From assembly GCA_964530335.1 (NCBI GenBank), contig CAZGYG010000064.1, positions 1-18,098 of the forward strand: a stretch of DNA of 18,098 nt, in the 5' to 3' direction. Source of the stretch: VGDP01 sp964530335 (lineage in GTDB: Bacteria > Pseudomonadota > Alphaproteobacteria > SP197). Below, in pieces: positions 14,876-18,098 of this stretch; positions within the stretch are counted from its first letter, which is position 1, and each line of letters begins with the position of its first letter. A program made the position numbers and the translations under genes. The notes under the pieces are model-generated. The model was not told the origin of the DNA. It ran no database searches and was given only the letters and a program-made list of their open reading frames with translations.

Positions 14876-15541
14876 TCAGCGCCTCCGAGTCCCCAAACGC
14901 GGCGCCCTCGATCCAGGGCTTCGAGTGCGGCCCGGGCGCCAGCCGTCCGCCAGCCGCCGCACGAGCCGGCGCACCGCGACCCAGGATACCCGACGATCGA
15001 GCCCGGTCGGGATCACCCAGTCGGCATGTCGGCATTTCGCCGCGCTCGGCATCTGGCGCGCCAGGATGCCATCGAGCCGAGCCGCGGTCATGCCTGGCCG
15101 GCGCAGCACCCGCCCATGCTGCACGAAGCGGGGGGCATGGACCACCGCGATGGCGTCGAAGCGCGGCTCGGCGCCGGTTTCGAACAGCAGCGGAATGTCG
15201 AGCGCGACCAGCGGCGTCCGCCGGCGTCGGGCCCGACCGAGGAACGAGTCCTCGGCCGACTTGACCAGCGGATGCACGATCGCCTCGAGCCGGCCCAACG
15301 CCGCCGGATCGGCGAACACCGCGCGACCCAGCGCCGCGCGATCGACGGCGTCGCGGCCGTCGACGGTGCAGCGTGCCGAGGGAAACGCCGCCAGCACGGC
15401 CGCGACCGCGCCGCCGCCCGAATCGAGCAGCCGGTGCACGACGGCGTCGGAATCGAACACGGGCACGCCGCAGCGTCGCAGATGCCCCACGGCGGTCGAC
15501 TTGCCCATGCCGATCGAGCCGGTCAGCCCGAGCACGATCAT
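14876..15541 (-). CDS. coaE: Dephospho-CoA kinase
   Basis: CoaE phosphorylates dephospho-CoA, the last step of coenzyme A synthesis. The P-loop GLTGSIGMGKST (5-16) opens the protein, followed by VPVFDSDAVVHRLL (27-40) with the substrate-binding aspartates and the LVALDIPLLFETG segment typical of the family. The 221-residue length is slightly above the usual 200, due to an Arg/Pro-rich tail. ATG 15541 overlaps the aroE stop (ATGA), and dnaQ follows 2 bases later. Confidence 0.95.
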   Translation of the reverse strand: MIVLGLTGSIGMGKSTAVGHLRRCGVPVFDSDAVVHRLLDSGGGAVAAVLAAFPSARCTVDGRDAVDRAALGRAVFADPAALGRLEAIVHPLVKSAEDSFLGRARRRRTPLVALDIPLLFETGAEPRFDAIAVVHAPRFVQHGRVLRRPGMTAARLDGILARQMPSAAKCRHADWVIPTGLDRRVSWVAVRRLVRRLADGWRPGRTRSPGSRAPRLGTRRR

Positions 15542-16392
15542 GGCGCGAACGTCGCCGCCACGGCCGCGCGCAACGCCGGAGTCACCTCCGGGGCGACGCC
15601 GAACCACGCTGCGAAGCCGGGTCGCGCCTGGTGGAGCAGCATGCCTAGCCCATCGACGGCGACGCAGCCGCGGCGCCGGGCCTCGGCCAGCAGCGCCGTT
15701 TCGAGCGGGGCGTAGACCAGGTCGTAGACGACGCAGCCCGACGCCACGTCCGCCAGCAACACCTCGAGCGCCGGCTGGCCGGCCATGCCGAGCGAGGTGG
15801 CGTTGACGACCAGGCCCGCGTCGATCAGCGCGGTCTGCCGTTCGGCCCACGGGCGCACGACGATCTGGCCGCCGAGATCGCGCGCGAGCCGTTCGGCCCG
15901 CGCCGGCGAGCGGTTGACCAGCCGGAGCGCGGCGACGCCCGCGTCGAGCAACGCGAGCACGACCGCGCGCGCCGCCCCGCCCGCGCCCAGGACCGCGACC
16001 GGTCCGGCCCCAGGCCGCCAGGTGGGCGCGGCGGCACTTAGGTGGGCCATGAACCCGAACCCGTCGCTGTTCGAGCCCGCGAGCCGACCGTTCCCGTCCA
16101 CGACCACGGTGTTGACCGCGCCGACCCGCCGCGCGTTAGCGTCGACTTCGTCGAGCGCGTCGAGCGCGGCTTCCTTGTGCGGATGGGTCAGGTTGACCCC
16201 GGCGATGCCCAGCGCCGGCAGCGCGCGCAGGGCCTGGTGCAACCAGTCTGGCGCCACGGCGAACGGCACGTAGGCCCCGTCGATGCCGTAATGGGCGAGC
16301 CAGTGGCCGTGCAACGCAGGGGAGCGTGAATGGGCCACGGGCCAACCCATGACCCCCGCGATCCGCGCCCGTCCGCTTAGGACGGCCGTCAC
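15538..16392 (-). CDS. aroE: Shikimate dehydrogenase
   Basis: AroE reduces 3-dehydroshikimate with NADPH in the shikimate pathway. The 284-residue protein shows the shikimate-binding motif VAHSRSPALHG (19-29), the catalytic pair K73 (NLTHPHKE) and D110 (NSDGFGF), the NADP-binding loop VLGAGGAAR (134-142) and the C-terminal MLLHQARPGFAAWFG. GTG 16392 overlaps the maf stop (GTGA). It lies in the conserved ppsR-maf-aroE-coaE-dnaQ run. Confidence 0.96.
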   Translation of the reverse strand: MTAVLSGRARIAGVMGWPVAHSRSPALHGHWLAHYGIDGAYVPFAVAPDWLHQALRALPALGIAGVNLTHPHKEAALDALDEVDANARRVGAVNTVVVDGNGRLAGSNSDGFGFMAHLSAAAPTWRPGAGPVAVLGAGGAARAVVLALLDAGVAALRLVNRSPARAERLARDLGGQIVVRPWAERQTALIDAGLVVNATSLGMAGQPALEVLLADVASGCVVYDLVYAPLETALLAEARRRGCVAVDGLGMLLHQARPGFAAWFGVAPEVTPALRAAVAATFAP

Positions 16393-16997
16393 GGCAAACC
16401 GATGCCGTGGCCGCGCAGGAACGCGAGCAACGGCAGCAGCGGCAGGCCCAGGATGCTGGCGTAGTCGCCTTCGATGGCGGCGAACAGTTGCACGCCCGGC
16501 CCCTCGACCTGGTAGGCCCCTGGCGACAGGAACGCGCGGTCCCCGACCGTATCGAGGTAACCGTCGATGGTTCGGGCATCGAGCGGGCGCATGGCCAGCG
16601 ACGCCCGCGCGATGTGGTGCCACAGGCGTTCGCCGCCACCCAGCACGCACACGGCGGTGACCAGCTCGTGCCGCCGCCCGGACAGGCGCATGAGCTGGTC
16701 GCGAGCCTCGGGCCTGGTCGCCGGCCGGTCGAACCAGGTCCCGCCCTCGGTCAGGATCTGGTCGGCGCCGATCACGATCGCGCCGGGGTGCCGGGCCTGG
16801 ACCCGGCGGGCCTTGAGCTCCGCCAGCGCCTCGGCGGCGACCTCGACCCGAGCGCCGCGGGCCTTGAACGCGGCCTTGATTTCCCCCTCGTCGATCGCCG
16901 CCGCGTCGACCTTGAAGGCGAGGCCAGCGCCCTCGAGCAGCGCCGCCCGAGCCGGGCTCTGCGAGGCAAGCACGAGGCCTGGCACGGGGTTGCTCAC
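16389..16997 (-). CDS. maf: Maf-family nucleotide pyrophosphatase
   Basis: Maf proteins hydrolyse non-canonical or modified nucleoside triphosphates to monophosphates. The N-terminal signature LASQSPARAALL (10-21) and the GADQIL motif (78-83, D79 likely the catalytic base) are clear, as is the late GDYASILGLPLLPL ending. The ADQ rather than ADT motif is closer to the YceF branch, which acts on m7GTP, so that specificity is plausible. At 202 residues the length is normal. GTG 16997 overlaps the ppsR stop (GTGA). Confidence 0.93.
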   Translation of the reverse strand: MSNPVPGLVLASQSPARAALLEGAGLAFKVDAAAIDEGEIKAAFKARGARVEVAAEALAELKARRVQARHPGAIVIGADQILTEGGTWFDRPATRPEARDQLMRLSGRRHELVTAVCVLGGGERLWHHIARASLAMRPLDARTIDGYLDTVGDRAFLSPGAYQVEGPGVQLFAAIEGDYASILGLPLLPLLAFLRGHGIGLP

Positions 16998-17836
16998 GGC
17001 TCCGCCCCCGTGCGCTCTTTGTAGAGCCTGAGGATCGCCGCCGCGGTTTCCTCGATCGAGCGGCGGGTCACGTCGATCACCGGCCAGCGGCGCTGGGCGA
17101 ACAGCCGGCGGGCATACGCGACTTCCTCGCGCACGCGCTCGAGGTCGATGTAGTCGGTCGCGTCGGCCTGGTTCAGCATGAGCAGCCGGTTGCGCCGGAC
17201 CTGGACAAGGCGGTCCGGGTTGTTGGTCAGGCCGACGACCAGTGGCCGCGTCGCCTGCAGCAGGTTCGGCGGCAACGCCACGCCGGGCACGATCGGAACG
17301 TTGGCCGCCTTGACGCCGCGGTTCGCCAGATAGAAGCAGGTCGGGGTCTTCGACGTGCGCGACACGCCCACCAGCACGATATCGGCCTCGTCCACGTCCT
17401 GGACGAGCTGGCCGTCGTCGTGGGCAAGCACGAAATGGATCGCGTCGATGCGCGCGTAGTAATCGGCGTCGAGCGCGTGCTGACGCCCCGGCTGGTCGCG
17501 GCTGGCGACGCCGAAATGCCCGCTGAGCACCCCGATCGCCTGGTCGAGCACCGAGACGCACGGAATCTGCAGGGTGCGGCAGGTGCCTAGCAGGTGCTCG
17601 CGCAGGATCTTGTTGACCAGGGTGAACATGACGGGCCCCGGATGGGCCTTGACCCCGGTCAGCACCCTGTCGAGTTCGCGCCGGGTGCGGGTGAACGACC
17701 AGACGTGCTCGATGACCTCGACGCCGGCGAACTGCGCCACCGCCGCGCGCGCCAGGCTGTTGATCGTCTCGCCGGTGGCATCGGAGATCAGGTGCAGGTG
17801 GTAGCGCGTCGGCGCGTGGGCTTCCGTGTCGGTCAT
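16994..17836 (-). CDS. ppsR: Pyruvate, water/phosphate dikinase regulatory protein (kinase/pyrophosphorylase)
   Basis: A bifunctional enzyme of the DUF299 family that inactivates PEP synthase or pyruvate phosphate dikinase by ADP-dependent phosphorylation and reactivates it by phosphorolysis. The 280-residue protein shows HLISDATGETI (15-25), the P-loop GVSRTSKTPTC (157-167) and the VGLTNNPDRL stretch (201-210). ATG 17836 with AGGA 8 bases upstream is preferred to an in-frame GTG at 17857. In Rickettsia and Caulobacter this gene is the first one beside the origin, next to hemE, which supports the origin call to its right. Confidence 0.95.
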   Translation of the reverse strand: MTDTEAHAPTRYHLHLISDATGETINSLARAAVAQFAGVEVIEHVWSFTRTRRELDRVLTGVKAHPGPVMFTLVNKILREHLLGTCRTLQIPCVSVLDQAIGVLSGHFGVASRDQPGRQHALDADYYARIDAIHFVLAHDDGQLVQDVDEADIVLVGVSRTSKTPTCFYLANRGVKAANVPIVPGVALPPNLLQATRPLVVGLTNNPDRLVQVRRNRLLMLNQADATDYIDLERVREEVAYARRLFAQRRWPVIDVTRRSIEETAAAILRLYKERTGAEP

Positions 17837-17864
17837 GGGGACGATCCTGTGGACCACCGACCGC

Positions 17865-17879
17865 TTAGCAGATTCTTAC
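17865..17879 (+). promoter_or_regulatory. CtrA-like double half-site
   Basis: TTAG, seven bases, TTAC matches the spacing of the CtrA consensus TTAA-N7-TTAA with one mismatch in each half. The spacer contains a GANTC site (17871-17875). It is short and imperfect, so chance is possible. Confidence 0.35.
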
Positions 17880-17925
17880 ACGGAGTTCGATCCGTCTCGG
17901 CCATTCCGTGCCCATGCCCGTCGAA

Positions 17926-17934
17926 TCATCCACA
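17926..17934 (+). promoter_or_regulatory. DnaA box-like site
   Basis: TCATCCACA, one mismatch from TTATCCACA. A second, weaker match (ATTTCCACA) follows 11 bases later at 17937-17945. Confidence 0.6.
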
Positions 17935-18074
17935 GCATTTCCACAGCGGGCACGATGGAGCCTTCCGAAGCAGGTTATCCCGGTGATTCCCAGCACCACG
18001 ATAGCCATGGAATCAGGGGTTTGACATCAACCGTCCCCAGCAGGCCCATGCCGCCTTCGACCCGGACCCACATC

Positions 18075-18083
18075 TGGGGATAA
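18075..18083 (-). promoter_or_regulatory. DnaA box-like site
   Basis: Reads TTATCCCCA on the minus strand, one mismatch from TTATCCACA. It lies 2 bases from the next box in the same orientation. Confidence 0.55.
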
Positions 18084-18085
18084 TC

Positions 18086-18094
18086 TGTGGACAA
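18086..18094 (-). promoter_or_regulatory. DnaA box-like site
   Basis: Reads TTGTCCACA on the minus strand, one mismatch (a purine change) from TTATCCACA. Together with the box at 18075-18083 it forms a tandem pair at the window edge. Confidence 0.6.
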
Positions 18095-18098
18095 CCGC

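Larger units (their letters stand above)
17837..18098. other. Putative chromosome origin flank (oriC), truncated by the window end
   Basis: 262 bases with no gene upstream of ppsR. On the DnaA-box consensus TTATCCACA I count three sites with 8/9 matches (17926-17934, 18075-18083, 18086-18094) and two with 7/9 (17848-17856, 17937-17945). There are also four GANTC sites, a CtrA-like double half-site, and locally AT-richer sequence. Position beside ppsR, with genes down to dnaQ transcribed away from it, matches the Caulobacter Cori and Rickettsia arrangement. The opposite side (hemE expected) is outside the window. Confidence 0.7.

Noticed and set aside
14874..15035. Longer dnaQ start at 15035
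   Set aside because: The extra 54 residues lie inside coaE and precede the conserved MREIALDTETTG start.
14253..15806. Long plus-strand open frame opposite dnaQ, coaE and aroE
   Set aside because: No recognisable domain and low-complexity Arg/Ser/Pro content; the opposite strand carries three conserved genes with intact motifs.

Overview
This is about 18 kb of very GC-rich DNA with dense, overlapping genes and many GTG starts. Gene content and order point to an alphaproteobacterium, possibly of Rhodospirillales type, though the exact taxon cannot be read from the sequence. The clearest evidence is the right-hand block on the minus strand: ppsR-maf-aroE-coaE-dnaQ, then secB on the plus strand, then a Tim44-like gene and mltA. 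This is the conserved gene order beside the chromosome origin in Caulobacter and Rickettsia. The last 260 bases, upstream of ppsR, carry several DnaA-box-like sites and four GANTC sites. I read this as one flank of oriC, cut off by the end of the window. All genes from ppsR down to dnaQ are transcribed away from it.

Layout. (a) 1-1879, plus strand: a SAM-dependent methyltransferase that resembles sarcosine/dimethylglycine methyltransferases, overlapping a choline-kinase-like phosphotransferase. (b) 4473-1884, minus strand: an operon of DUF2628 protein, GNAT acetyltransferase, hisE, HIT protein and EamA transporter. It looks like the hisB-H-A-F-E locus often found beside hslV, but without hisB, hisH, hisA and hisF. 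(c) 4474-6493, plus strand: a sigma32-like heat-shock promoter and the hslVU protease operon. (d) 6515-7498, minus strand: smr, a MazE/AbrB-type antitoxin gene, and behind it the decayed tail of a MazF/PemK-like toxin. (e) 7485-11276: an accessory block between smr and mltA, made of lutABC (L-lactate oxidation) and an MNT/HEPN toxin-antitoxin pair. A 52-bp leader sequence, including a promoter-like element and the Shine-Dalgarno, is present twice, once upstream of lutA and once upstream of the MNT gene. (f) 11295-13138: mltA and the Tim44-like gene. (g) 13303-16997: secB, a short ORF joining the two ends of a MoeA/PBP-like protein, dnaQ, coaE, aroE and maf. (h) 16994-18098: ppsR and the putative origin flank.

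The core genes are housekeeping: protein quality control (HslVU, SecB), replication (DnaQ, oriC), and CoA, shikimate and histidine metabolism. The more unusual points are the origin flank, the duplicated leader around the toxin-antitoxin/lut insertion, the toxin remnant, the internally deleted MoeA-like gene and the reduced his locus. No rRNA, tRNA, CRISPR array or insertion sequence was seen. I found no clear case for a wholly new multi-gene system.
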